Below, piece by piece: positions 33,358-42,572 of a stretch of 64,000 nucleotides of DNA. Numbering within the stretch: the first letter of the stretch is position 1; each line of letters opens with the position of its first letter. The notes beneath the pieces were generated by a model. It ran no database searches. It was not told the DNA's origin and was given only the letters and a program-made list of their open reading frames with translations. A program made the translations under genes and the position numbers. This stretch comes from Streptomyces sp. NBC_01551 (GTDB taxonomy: Bacteria; Actinomycetota; Actinomycetes; Streptomycetales; Streptomycetaceae), in NCBI RefSeq assembly GCF_026339935.1, contig NZ_JAPEPX010000001.1, forward strand, positions 1,780,501 to 1,844,500. The letters run 5' to 3'.

Positions 33358-34214
33358 CCACCCCCGGCCCCACCTCCCGCCCCCGCCCCATCCGCATAGG
33401 CCCCCGCGGCGCCGTCGCCCTGGCCCTCGTCACCCTCATCGGCATCGCCGCCTTCGGCTGGCCGCTCCTCGCCGACCGCCAGTCCGGTCTCGCGCACTCC
33501 CAGGACGCCCCCTGGCTCTTCGCGGCGCTGCTGCCGCTCCTCGTCGCCGTGGTCGTCGCGACCCTCGCGGACGACGGAATGGACTCCAAGGCGGTGGCCA
33601 TGCTCGGTGTGCTCGCCGCCGTCGGGGCCGCCCTCAGACCCCTCGGCGCCGGGACCGCCGGGCTGGAGCCCATGTTCTTCCTGATGGTGCTGAGCGGTCG
33701 CGTCCTCGGTCCCGGGTTCGGCTTCGTCCTCGGCTCCGTCACGATGTTCGCCTCCGCCCTGCTGACCGGCGGCGTCGGGCCGTGGATGCCGTTCCAGATG
33801 CTGGCCATGGGCTGGTTCTCGCTGGGGGCGGGGCTGCTGCCCGGCCCTGACCGGATCCGCGGCCGGGCCGAGCTCGCGATGCTCGCGCTCTACGGGTTCC
33901 TCGGCTCCTTCGCGTACGGCACGATCATGAACCTCCAGGGCTGGGTGATCCTGCAGGGCATGGGCCAGGGCGTTTCCTTCCACCCGGGCGATCCGGTCGC
34001 GGCGAACCTCGCGCGCTTCGTCGCGTACTGCCTGGCGACCTCGGTGGGCTGGGACCTGGGCCGGGCCGCGCTGACCGTCGTACTGACCCTCGCGCTCGGC
34101 ACCACCCTGCTGAAGGCACTGCGCCGGGCGACTCGGAAAGCGGCGTTCGATGCCCCGGTTTCCTTCGATTCGGCGACGGAAGTGGCCCAGCACACACCCC
34201 AAAAACAGGTATGA
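33354..34214 (+). CDS. ECF transporter S component (substrate-binding, probable cobalamin)
   Basis: The 286-aa membrane protein has about six helices. The loop GTAGLEPMFFLMVLSGRVLGPGFGFVLGSVTMFASALLTGGVGPWMPFQM is the hallmark of the CbrT/QueT-type S-component superfamily. The ligand is inferred to be cobalamin because a cobalamin riboswitch controls the whole operon; sequence alone does not fix the specificity. Its ATG overlaps the ATPase stop (ATGA). It is the last gene of the five-gene operon. Confidence 0.88.
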   Translation: MTTPGPTSRPRPIRIGPRGAVALALVTLIGIAAFGWPLLADRQSGLAHSQDAPWLFAALLPLLVAVVVATLADDGMDSKAVAMLGVLAAVGAALRPLGAGTAGLEPMFFLMVLSGRVLGPGFGFVLGSVTMFASALLTGGVGPWMPFQMLAMGWFSLGAGLLPGPDRIRGRAELAMLALYGFLGSFAYGTIMNLQGWVILQGMGQGVSFHPGDPVAANLARFVAYCLATSVGWDLGRAALTVVLTLALGTTLLKALRRATRKAAFDAPVSFDSATEVAQHTPQKQV

Positions 34215-34541
34215 ACAACCACGGAAGGTGACATCCGGGGCCGCCCCCGGTGAGGCGCCCCACAGGACCCACGTCACATCCGAACCGGGGTAGTAGCCCC
34301 CACACCACCCCTCTCGACCCTCGCGTGGCGGTTTCGGCGGGGGCCCGCGGCCCCCCGGCTGCGATCGCGGCTAGTACCGGGGGTCGTTGCCAGGCTGTCG
34401 GGGGGCTGGCTAACTGGTTGATGTCGCCGGGCGGCCCGGGTGCTTCACCCGCCGCCCACGAACCCCTCTCCTCCGCGTGAGTGGCTCACGCATGTCTTCG
34501 GCATGCCGCGACCGTCCTTGTCCCCTTCGGAAGGTTCGTCC
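34215..34541 (+). promoter_or_regulatory. Long structured leader before the SLT-type gene
   Basis: The 327-bp stretch contains a possible promoter TTGCCA-18 bp-TAACTG (34387-34416), a strong hairpin GGGCGGCCCGGGTG/CACCCGCCGCCC (34429-34457) and a perfect dyad GCGTGAG-TGG-CTCACGC (34475-34491). Cell-wall hydrolase genes of streptomycetes often have c-di-AMP (ydaO-type) riboswitches, but I could not identify the conserved core here. GGAAGG stands 7 nt before the GTG start. Confidence 0.4.
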
Positions 34542-34946
34542 GTGTCCAACGCCGTCATCCGCCGCATCGCCGCTTCGAAGAAGACCCTCGCCGGCAGCAT
34601 CGTCGCCCTGGGCGTCGCCGGCACCATGCTCGCCACGGTTCCCGCTCAGGCGGCTCCGATGGACGCGAAGGCGATCGCGCACCAGATGATCAAGGACCCG
34701 GCCCAGTTCGCCGCCTTCGACAAGATCATCTCCCACGAGAGCGGCTGGGACCACACCGCCACGAACGCCTCCTCGGGCGCCTACGGCCTGGTCCAGGCCC
34801 TCCCGGCCTCGAAGATGTCCTCCGCGGGCTCCGACTGGAAGACCAACCCCGCCACCCAGATCAAGTGGGGCCTGGACTACATGAACGACCGCTACGGCAG
34901 CCCCGTCGGCGCCTGGAACTTCTGGCAGGCCAACCACTGGTACTAA
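34542..34946 (+). CDS. Short secreted transglycosylase-SLT-like protein
   Basis: The 134-aa protein has a clear signal peptide (residues 1-38, cleavage after AQA) and a compact SLT-type lytic transglycosylase domain: ISHESGWDHTATNASSGAYGLVQALPASKM has the catalytic Glu66 and the GAYGLVQ motif, and GLDYMNDRYGSPVGAWNFW closes the domain. It would cleave peptidoglycan glycan strands. It is small for the family and has no LysM module. Its very long leader suggests post-transcriptional control. Confidence 0.9.
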   Translation: MSNAVIRRIAASKKTLAGSIVALGVAGTMLATVPAQAAPMDAKAIAHQMIKDPAQFAAFDKIISHESGWDHTATNASSGAYGLVQALPASKMSSAGSDWKTNPATQIKWGLDYMNDRYGSPVGAWNFWQANHWY

Positions 34947-35031
34947 ACCACCGGTGACAGCGAGCAGTAGCGCGACGGCAGCAGCGGTAGTGGCAGCGGT
35001 AGCGCCACCGCCGGCAGAGCAGTACGCATGC

Positions 35032-35080
35032 GAAGGCCCCGGCGGCCGACCTCCCCAGGTCCGGCCACCGGGGCCTTCTG
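35032..35080. terminator. Bidirectional terminator
   Basis: The arms GAAGGCCCCGG (35032-35042) and CCGGGGCCTTC (35068-35078) form a perfect 11-bp stem with an internal GGCCG/CGGCC extension. It lies between the converging SLT-type and thiolase genes. Confidence 0.75.
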
Positions 35081-35140
35081 CTTCCCATCCCACAGGGTTC
35101 GAGGGCGCTGCGGGGCCCGGCGGGGCGCCGCGGCGCGCGG

Positions 35141-36392
<1,252 letters not shown>

Positions 36393-36494
36393 TCCCCGCA
36401 GTCTTATGACCTGGAACCCCGGCACGCAAGGGTCTTGCACGTGCCTTACACCGATTCCACACGCAACAGTTGGCGCGAGGACCCTTGTCACTTC

Positions 36495-36508
36495 TGGAAC
36501 TCGTTACT
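36495..36508. promoter_or_regulatory. Second KstR-like box, cyp125 side
   Basis: TGGAACTCGTTACT fits TnnAACnnGTTnnA except the last base and lies 47 bp before the P450 start codon. Confidence 0.4.
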
Positions 36509-36524
36509 ACCTTCAAGCCAACTT

Positions 36525-36539
36525 CTGATGGGCCGTCAG
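36525..36539. promoter_or_regulatory. Dyad CTGACG-N3-CGTCAG (copy 4)
   Basis: CTGATGGGCCGTCAG has one change from the perfect dyad and ends 16 bp before the P450 ATG, well placed for repression. Confidence 0.5.
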
Positions 36540-36555
36540 ACTTTGGAGTCGCCCG

Positions 36556-37800
36556 ATGCACTGTCCCGCGCTGCCCGAAGGCTTCGACGCCACCGACCCC
36601 GACCTCCTCCAGGACCGGGTGCCCTTCCCCGAGTTCGCGCGGCTGCGGCAGACCGCGCCGGTGTGGTGGTGCCCGCAGCGGCGCGGCGTCACCGGCTTCG
36701 ACGACGAGGGCTACTGGGCCGTCACCCGGCACGCGGACGTCAAGTACGTCTCGACGCACCCGGAACTCTTCTCCTCCACGACGAACACGGCGATCATCCG
36801 CTTCAACGAGCACATCCAGCGCGAGCAGATAGATGCCCAGCGTCTGATCATGCTGAACATGGATCCGCCGGAACACACGCGCGTACGCCAGATCGTGCAG
36901 CGGGGGTTCACGCCGCGGGCCATCCGCGGGCTGGAGGCGGCCCTGCGCGACCGCGCCCGGAAGATCGTCGCGGAGGCGCTCACGGCGTCCCGGGACGGCA
37001 GCTTCGACTTCGTCACCCAGGTCGCCTGCGAACTCCCGCTCCAGGCCATCGCGGAACTGATCGGCGTGCCGCAGGAGGACCGGCTCCGGATCTTCGACTG
37101 GTCGAACAAGATGATCGCCTACGACGACCCCGAGTACGCGATCACGGAGGAAGTCGGCGCGAACGCGGCGGTGGAGCTCATCGGTTACGCCATGAACCTC
37201 TCCGCCGCGCGCAAGGAGTGTCCGGCCAAGGACATCGTCACGCAACTGGTCGCGGCGGAGGGGCAGGGCAACCTCGGCTCCGACGAGTTCGGCTTCTTCG
37301 TGCTGCTGCTGGCGGTCGCGGGCAACGAGACCACGCGCAACGCCATCAGCCACGGCATGCACGCCTTCCTCACCCACCCCGAGCAGTGGGAGCTGTACAA
37401 GGCGACGCGGCCGGCCACGGCGGCGGAGGAGATCGTGCGCTGGGCGACCCCGGTGGTGTCCTTCCAGCGCACCGCCACCCAGGACACCGAACTGGGCGGG
37501 CAGAAGATCAAGGCGGGCGACCGGGTGGGGCTGTTCTACTCCTCCGCGAACCACGACCCCGAGGTCTTCACCGACCCCGACCGCTTCGACATCACCCGCG
37601 ACCCGAACCCCCACCTCGGCTTCGGTGGCGGCGGACCGCACTTCTGCCTCGGCAAGTCGCTGGCCATCATGGAGATCGACCTGATCTTCAACGCGCTGGC
37701 CGACGCCCTGCCGGACCTCCGCCTCGCCGGGCCGGGCCCGCGGCGGCTGCGGGCGGCGTGGCTGAACGGCATCAAGGAACTCCGGGTCACCCACGCCTGA
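36556..37800 (+). CDS. cyp125: Cytochrome P450, CYP125-like (steroid C26 hydroxylase)
   Basis: The 414-aa P450 has the I-helix AGNETT (255-260), ExxR at E292-R295, and the heme loop FGGGGPHFCLG with Cys364. Long stretches match mycobacterial CYP125: NTAIIRFN, REQIDxQRxIMLNMDxPxHTR, QVACELPLQAIAxLxGVPQEDR, DEFGFFVxxLAVAGNETTRN and ADEIVRWATPV-like sequence. CYP125 oxidises C26 of cholesterol or cholestenone to start side-chain loss. GGAG lies 7 nt before the ATG. It is divergent from the FadA5-like gene; a ferredoxin partner is encoded at 24.7 kb. Confidence 0.92.
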   Translation: MHCPALPEGFDATDPDLLQDRVPFPEFARLRQTAPVWWCPQRRGVTGFDDEGYWAVTRHADVKYVSTHPELFSSTTNTAIIRFNEHIQREQIDAQRLIMLNMDPPEHTRVRQIVQRGFTPRAIRGLEAALRDRARKIVAEALTASRDGSFDFVTQVACELPLQAIAELIGVPQEDRLRIFDWSNKMIAYDDPEYAITEEVGANAAVELIGYAMNLSAARKECPAKDIVTQLVAAEGQGNLGSDEFGFFVLLLAVAGNETTRNAISHGMHAFLTHPEQWELYKATRPATAAEEIVRWATPVVSFQRTATQDTELGGQKIKAGDRVGLFYSSANHDPEVFTDPDRFDITRDPNPHLGFGGGGPHFCLGKSLAIMEIDLIFNALADALPDLRLAGPGPRRLRAAWLNGIKELRVTHA

Positions 37801-37812
37801 CCCATCACGACC

Positions 37813-37849
37813 CGGCAGGGGCCACCCCACCCACGCCCGGCCCCTGCCG
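37813..37849. terminator. Terminator between cyp125 and the next convergent gene
   Basis: CGGCAGGGGCC (37813-37823) and GGCCCCTGCCG (37839-37849) pair perfectly over 11 bp, 12 bp after the P450 stop. Confidence 0.8.
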
Positions 37850-37884
37850 CTTGCCACGACGCCGCGCCCGGATCGGTTTCCCGG

Positions 37885-38745
37885 TTACGCCCGGTCAGGG
37901 GCGGAGGCGGGGGCGGGGGCAGGAGCGAGGGTCCAGGTGCGGGTCGGCAGGTCGAGGGTGGCCAGGTGGTCTGCCGTCGGCGGCGGTTGTTGGCCCAGGC
38001 GCCAGCAGGCCGGGATCGCCGACAGGCCGATGGTCACCGAGTCGGTGGATGCCGCGGCGATGCCGCCGATCCAGTGCGCGCTCGCCGCGATGAGCTCCGC
38101 CATCGCGCCCGGGTCCGGTTCCGGTACCCGGACCGGATCGGGTCGCCCGTCGGCCAACTCCGCGCCCGCCAGCAGCGCCAGCAGTCGCCCGAAGACCGCG
38201 CCCGGAAGAGCGGGATCCGTCGACTCGATCGCCACGTAGCAGTCGTCGTGCCCGGAGAACCGCAGTCGCGACCCCTCGAAGCACGGCAGGACCGGCTCGT
38301 CCAGGTGCGCGGCGCCGAGCAGCAGCACCGCGTCGTCGATCCCGTCCGGCGTCGGAAGGTCGAGCAGCGAGAGCTCGTACGGTGACCAGCCGTCGGCCAG
38401 GAACCTCGGCAACGAGTCCCGGTCCAGCACGAGGACTTCCTCGTCGTCATCCGGCGCCCCGCCGCGATGGACCTCGTACGCCACGCCCTGATCCGCCGCG
38501 ATGCGCGACATCGGCCACTGCCGGAACTCCTCGTCCATGAAGGAGTTCGTCGCCAGCTCCGCGACGAGGATCGTCTCGTTCGCCGTCCGGACCAGGAGGT
38601 CCACCAGTTCCGCCGCCCGCGCCGCCGCCCCGCTGACCAGCCACGACCCGCCGGCCTCGACGGCGCTGAAGCTCAGCGGGAACGGCAGCCGCTCCAACCC
38701 CACGCAGTTGACGCTGAACGCGCCGTCCTGCCCGACCTCGATCAC
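37885..38745 (-). CDS. Hypothetical cytosolic protein
   Basis: The 286-aa acidic protein starts at GTG 38745 with GAGGGG 8 nt upstream; a longer open frame continues but without homologous look. No signal peptide, membrane helix or catalytic motif was found. Short features are VRTANETILVAELATNSFMDEEF, DDEEVLVLDRDSLPRFLADGW and HDDCYVAIESTDP; the overall look is of a ligand- or protein-binding alpha/beta protein such as an immunity or SMI1-like protein, but that is only a guess. It stands between terminators and is probably a single-gene unit. Confidence 0.65.
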   Translation of the reverse strand: MIEVGQDGAFSVNCVGLERLPFPLSFSAVEAGGSWLVSGAAARAAELVDLLVRTANETILVAELATNSFMDEEFRQWPMSRIAADQGVAYEVHRGGAPDDDEEVLVLDRDSLPRFLADGWSPYELSLLDLPTPDGIDDAVLLLGAAHLDEPVLPCFEGSRLRFSGHDDCYVAIESTDPALPGAVFGRLLALLAGAELADGRPDPVRVPEPDPGAMAELIAASAHWIGGIAAASTDSVTIGLSAIPACWRLGQQPPPTADHLATLDLPTRTWTLAPAPAPASAPDRA

Positions 38746-38850
38746 TGCCGCATCCCCTCGTTCCCCGTTCCCACCCGATGTGCCCCGCTCTCGCCCGAGT
38801 GGCGCGATCCGCCCGCCGGGCGGATCCTGACAACACGCGGCGATCCACCG

Positions 38851-38891
38851 AAGGGGTGCCGGAGCGGTGAGAGCCCGCCCCGGCATCCCTT
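38851..38891 (-). terminator. Terminator of the GT87-PAP2 gene
   Basis: AAGGGGTGCCGG (38851-38862) and CCGGCATCCCTT (38880-38891) pair over 12 bp with one G-U wobble, 2 bp after the stop codon. Confidence 0.7.
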
Positions 38892-38893
38892 CG

Positions 38894-40927
38894 TCAAGAC
38901 CGCGCCCGTGCCCCCGCGCCCGCCCCCACCCGCTCCGGCGCCCGCGGCCTCGGTACGCCGGCCCCCGCCGGCGGAGCCGAACCCCGCGGCCCGGACAGGA
39001 CGTACACCAGCCCGAACCCGGCCCCGACGACGAGCGCGCCGCCGACCGCGTCGAGCACCCAGTGGTTGGCGGTGGCGACGATCGCGCACACCGTGGTCAG
39101 CGGGTGCAGCATCCCGAGGGCCTTCTGCCACCACTTCGGCGCGAGGACGGCGACCACGATCCCGCACCACAGCGACCACCCGAAGTGCAGCGACGGCATC
39201 GCCGCGTACTGGTTGGAGATCGCGGTCATCGCCCCGTACTGCGGATTGGCCAGGTCCTGCACCCCGTGCACGGTGTCGACGAAGCCGAGGCCGGGCATCA
39301 GGCGCGGCGGCGCCAGCGGGTAGAGCCAGAACCCTATGAGCGCGAGGACGGTGGCCAGACCGAGGGAGGCGCGGGCCCAGCGGTAGTCCGCGGGGCGGCG
39401 CCAGTACAGCAGCGCCAGGATCGACAGCGGCACCACGAAGTGGAACGACGTGTAGTAGAAGTTGAAGAACGCCTCCAGCCAAGGCGTGTTCACCACGGCG
39501 TGGTTGACGGCGTACTCGATGTCGAGGCCCAGCGCCCGCTCGATCCCGTGGATCTGGCTCCCGTGCCCCTCCGCGAGACCCCGGCTGGTGGGGGCGGCGG
39601 CGCGGATGTGCGAGTAGAGCGAGTAGCCGACCCGTATCAGCAGCAGTTCCAGCAGCAGGTTGGGGCGCGACAGCACGCGCCGCCAGAACGGCATCAGCGG
39701 CACCCGCGACCAGCGGGCGGCGGCGGGCCGCCCGTACGCGGTCGGGACGGGCTCGCGCCAGTACTCCGACGAGCGCGGCAGGAACGGCACGGCGCAGGCG
39801 GCCGCGAGCGCGGTCAGCAGCAGCACGTTGTCCCGCAGCGGCGCCAGCGCGACCAGGTTCGGCATCAGCACGCTGCTGGGCAGGGTCATGACGAGGACCA
39901 CGGCCACCGGCCACACGGGCCGGTCGGCGGCCCGCTTGCCGACCTTGCCGGCCATCGCGAGCAGCACCCACAGCATCTGGTGGCGCCACCCGGTCGGGCA
40001 CACGGCGACGGCCACACAGCCGGTGATGGCGACGGCGAGCAGCAGCTGCCCGTCGCGGGCGTAGTGCGCGGCGCGGCGCAGGCCGATCCAGACGATGCCG
40101 GCGGCGAGGGCCGCGTAGAGCAGGATCTCGCCTGGTCCGGTCAGGCCGAGCCGCAGCAGCGCGCCGTGCACGGACTGGTTCGCGAGGCTGTCGGGGGCGC
40201 CGCCGAGGCCGGTTCCGGCGAGGTGCTCGACCCAGTACGTCCACGAGTCGCGGGGCAGGGCCGCCCAGGACAGGGCGGTGGCGAGGGCGAAGGTCACGCC
40301 GGCGGCGCGCGCGGTCGGGCGGCGCCCGGCCAGCCACAGCAGCGGCGCGAAGAGCAGCAGCGAGGGCTGGAGCGCGGCGGCGAGGCCCACCAGGAAGCCG
40401 GCCGCGCGCTCGCCGGGGACCCGGAAGACGGCCAGGAGCACCAGCAGGACCGGCAGGACGGCGGTCTGGCCGGGCGAGGCGGCCTCGCGGACGGGCAGCG
40501 AGACCATCATCAGGGCGACCAGCACGGGCGCGGCAAGCAGCGCGGTGCGGCGCGGCACGGGGTCGGGCAGGCCGCGCGCGGCGACGAGCCCGACGGCGGC
40601 GACGAGCAGCAGCGTGACCGAGGTCCAGGCCACTTCCAGCGACGGGGCGGCGAGGGCGACCAGCGGCTTGAGGACCAGCCCGGAGAAGGGGGTGCCGGTG
40701 AACTTGCCGCCGTCGTAGAGGGAGCCGAGCAGGCTGCCGGGGCTGCCCGGGAGGTGGAACCCGCTGAGCCACTCGCCGGGGGGCACGCGCAGGACCGCGG
40801 CGGCCTGTCTGAGGGCGAGGACGCCCGCGAGCGCCCACAGGAGGAGGCGTACGGCACCGAGCCTGCCGTTCCCGCCTATGACCCCGGCATGTCCGTTCGC
40901 CCCGCTGTGCTCCGCCGCGTTAGCCAC
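38894..40927 (-). CDS. Bifunctional GT87-like glycosyltransferase / PAP2 phosphatase membrane protein
   Basis: The 677-aa polytopic protein joins a GT87-type (polyprenyl-phosphomannose-using) glycosyltransferase region (about residues 1-400, many helices, WRHQMLWVLLAMAG) to a C-terminal PAP2 phosphatase/AUR1-like domain. The second half has NQYAAMPSLHFGWSLW (PSxH motif) and ATANHWVLDAVGG (His and Asp of motif 3). It could transfer a sugar or phospho-sugar to a lipid or wall polymer outside the cell. GTG 40927 is the first start after the last stop that leaves a normal N-terminus; GGAGG is 11 nt upstream. The start is less certain than the family. Confidence 0.85.
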   Translation of the reverse strand: MANAAEHSGANGHAGVIGGNGRLGAVRLLLWALAGVLALRQAAAVLRVPPGEWLSGFHLPGSPGSLLGSLYDGGKFTGTPFSGLVLKPLVALAAPSLEVAWTSVTLLLVAAVGLVAARGLPDPVPRRTALLAAPVLVALMMVSLPVREAASPGQTAVLPVLLVLLAVFRVPGERAAGFLVGLAAALQPSLLLFAPLLWLAGRRPTARAAGVTFALATALSWAALPRDSWTYWVEHLAGTGLGGAPDSLANQSVHGALLRLGLTGPGEILLYAALAAGIVWIGLRRAAHYARDGQLLLAVAITGCVAVAVCPTGWRHQMLWVLLAMAGKVGKRAADRPVWPVAVVLVMTLPSSVLMPNLVALAPLRDNVLLLTALAAACAVPFLPRSSEYWREPVPTAYGRPAAARWSRVPLMPFWRRVLSRPNLLLELLLIRVGYSLYSHIRAAAPTSRGLAEGHGSQIHGIERALGLDIEYAVNHAVVNTPWLEAFFNFYYTSFHFVVPLSILALLYWRRPADYRWARASLGLATVLALIGFWLYPLAPPRLMPGLGFVDTVHGVQDLANPQYGAMTAISNQYAAMPSLHFGWSLWCGIVVAVLAPKWWQKALGMLHPLTTVCAIVATANHWVLDAVGGALVVGAGFGLVYVLSGPRGSAPPAGAGVPRPRAPERVGAGAGARARS

Positions 40928-41047
40928 GCCTCGCCGGCCTCCCGCCCTGTTGAACGCAACCCCGACTTCGCCTGGCTGCCGCGCTTCATGCACCACTGCA
41001 TTACCTCGGACGACGATATCCCCCACGGGATACCTAGGATGGCGGGC

Positions 41048-41380
41048 ATGAGCATCGTGAAGATCAACGCGCTGACCGTCCCCGCCGAGCAGCGGGAGGT
41101 GCTGGAGCAGCGCTTCGCCTCGCGGGCGGGCGCCGTGGAGGGTTCGGACGGGTTCGAGTGGTTCGAGCTGCTGCGGCCCGTCGAGGGCACCGACCAGTAC
41201 CTCGTGTACACGCGGTGGCGGTCCGAGGAGGACTTCCAGGCGTGGATGGAGGGGCCGATGAAGGCCGCGCACCAGGGCGGTGGCGGCGCGGCGGGCGGGG
41301 AGCGGCCGAAGCCTGCGGCGACGGGCTCGACGGTGTGGTCGTTCGAGGTCGTGCAGCAGACGGGGCCGAAGCAGGGCTGA
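41048..41380 (+). CDS. Antibiotic biosynthesis monooxygenase-fold protein
   Basis: The 110-aa protein has an ABM ferredoxin-like fold: SIVKINALTVPAEQREVLEQRFASRAG, then GFEWFELLRPVEGTDQYLVYTRWRSEEDFQAWM, the family core, and a flexible Gly/Pro loop before WSFEVVQQ. Such proteins are heme-degrading or quinone-forming monooxygenases, or are uncharacterised. A hexamer TAGGAT (41035-41040) lies 7 nt before the ATG, so the mRNA is probably leaderless. Confidence 0.88.
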   Translation: MSIVKINALTVPAEQREVLEQRFASRAGAVEGSDGFEWFELLRPVEGTDQYLVYTRWRSEEDFQAWMEGPMKAAHQGGGGAAGGERPKPAATGSTVWSFEVVQQTGPKQG

Positions 41381-41400
41381 GCACGTCCGGTCACGAGTGA

Positions 41401-41444
41401 CACGGGTGGGGCCCGGGGCTTTGAAGCCCCGGGCCCCACCCGTG
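41401..41444. terminator. Very long perfect bidirectional terminator
   Basis: A 21-bp perfect stem (41401-41421 with 41424-41444) has a 2-nt centre TG. It begins CACGGGTGGGGCCC and closes GGGCCCCACCCGTG. It separates the converging ABM and NTF2-like genes. Confidence 0.9.
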
Positions 41445-41465
41445 CGTTGGCGGCGGTCCGGTCGG

Positions 41466-41861
41466 TCAGCTCCAGAACGCGTCGCCCTCGTCGATGTCCG
41501 CGATGCACCCGTCGATGTCGGTGATCTTTCCGCCGACGATGGTGAAGAAGAGGCCCTCGCCGATCTCGATCCCGCGGTCGCCCCGGTCGGCGAACGCGGT
41601 GTGGAAGCTCATCACGTGGCCGCGGCCGTCCACCATGACCGATTCCAGCCTGACCCGGAAGGTCCCCTTCGTCTCCTCGCCCAGGCGGCGGTAGAGGTCC
41701 ATGACCGCCTCCCGCCCCTTGTGGTGCCCCGAGAGCGGGTTGTTGCCGGGCACGTGGTGGATGACGTCGGCCGTCATCATCGAGCCCAGCTTCTCCATGT
41801 CGCCCTTGCCGAACGCCTCGTAGCAGCGGCGGACGAGGGCACAGTCCGGATGCTCCGACAT
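41466..41861 (-). CDS. NTF2-like / SnoaL-like protein
   Basis: The 131-aa alpha+beta cone protein has VRRCYEAFGKGDMEKLGSMMTADVIHHVPG at the N-terminus and VRLESVMVDGRGHVMSFHTAF plus FFTIVGGKITDIDGCIADIDEGDAFW at the C-terminus, the standard SnoaL/NTF2-like pattern. It may be an isomerase, cyclase or simple ligand-binding protein. ATG 41861 was chosen from the family start; GGGAA is upstream. Confidence 0.88.
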   Translation of the reverse strand: MSEHPDCALVRRCYEAFGKGDMEKLGSMMTADVIHHVPGNNPLSGHHKGREAVMDLYRRLGEETKGTFRVRLESVMVDGRGHVMSFHTAFADRGDRGIEIGEGLFFTIVGGKITDIDGCIADIDEGDAFWS

Positions 41862-41968
41862 GACGGTTCCCACCCTTTCGTGTGCATGGATTGTCCTTTT
41901 TCCTATCATCGGTCCGTGCCTGTGGATATTCCACGCGGGCGTCGGCGCGGGAGATCCAGAATGAGGTC

Positions 41969-42511
41969 ATGACCAGCCACGCGATCACCACATCAGCCCC
42001 CGCCACGGCCACCTCGACCGCCGCGCCGATCACGGCGTGGACGGTCGTTCCCGAGTCCTTCGACACCCCGGACGCCACCGCCCTGCGCCGCGCGTACTAC
42101 GCGGAGGTCGCCGGCCGGTACTGGCGCCGGCCCGCCACCGAAGCGGAGGTCGACCAGGGCCTGGCGGACGACCCGGACGACGCCCTCGTCCCGCCGACGG
42201 GCCAGTTCGTGGTCGGCCGGCTCGGCGGCGAGGCCCTGGCCTGCGGTGGCATACGGGTACTCGACCCGCTCACCGTAGAGCTCACCCGGGTGTACGTGGA
42301 CCAGCGGGCCCGCGGCACCGGCGGCGGGGCCGCGCTGCTCGCCGCCCTGGAGGAGGCGGGCCGCGCCCTGGGCGCCGAGCGGGTCCGCCTGGACACCCGG
42401 TCCGACCTGGTGGAGGCCCGCGCGCTGTACGCGCGGCACGGGTACCGGGAAATACCGGCGTACAACTCCGGCCCGTACGCCGAGCACTGGTTCGAGAAGC
42501 CCCTGGTCTGA
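41969..42511 (+). CDS. GNAT-family N-acetyltransferase
   Basis: The 180-aa enzyme has a GNAT core with VELTRVYVDQRARGTGGGAALLAALEEAGRALGAERVRLDT, where RGTGGG is the acetyl-CoA pyrophosphate loop (Q/RxxGxG/A), and LYARHGYREIPAYN near the end. It acetylates a small molecule or protein amine. A hexamer CAGAAT just upstream suggests a leaderless start. It is divergent from the NTF2-like gene. Confidence 0.9.
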   Translation: MTSHAITTSAPATATSTAAPITAWTVVPESFDTPDATALRRAYYAEVAGRYWRRPATEAEVDQGLADDPDDALVPPTGQFVVGRLGGEALACGGIRVLDPLTVELTRVYVDQRARGTGGGAALLAALEEAGRALGAERVRLDTRSDLVEARALYARHGYREIPAYNSGPYAEHWFEKPLV

Positions 42512-42572
42512 GCGGCTCCCGGAGCCGGCGCCCCGGAAACCGGCGCCCAGGAAACCGGCGCCCCGCCGCCGG

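Noticed and set aside
34215..34541. c-di-AMP (ydaO-type) riboswitch
   Set aside because: The gene context is right, but the conserved aptamer core could not be identified by eye, so only a structured leader is annotated.
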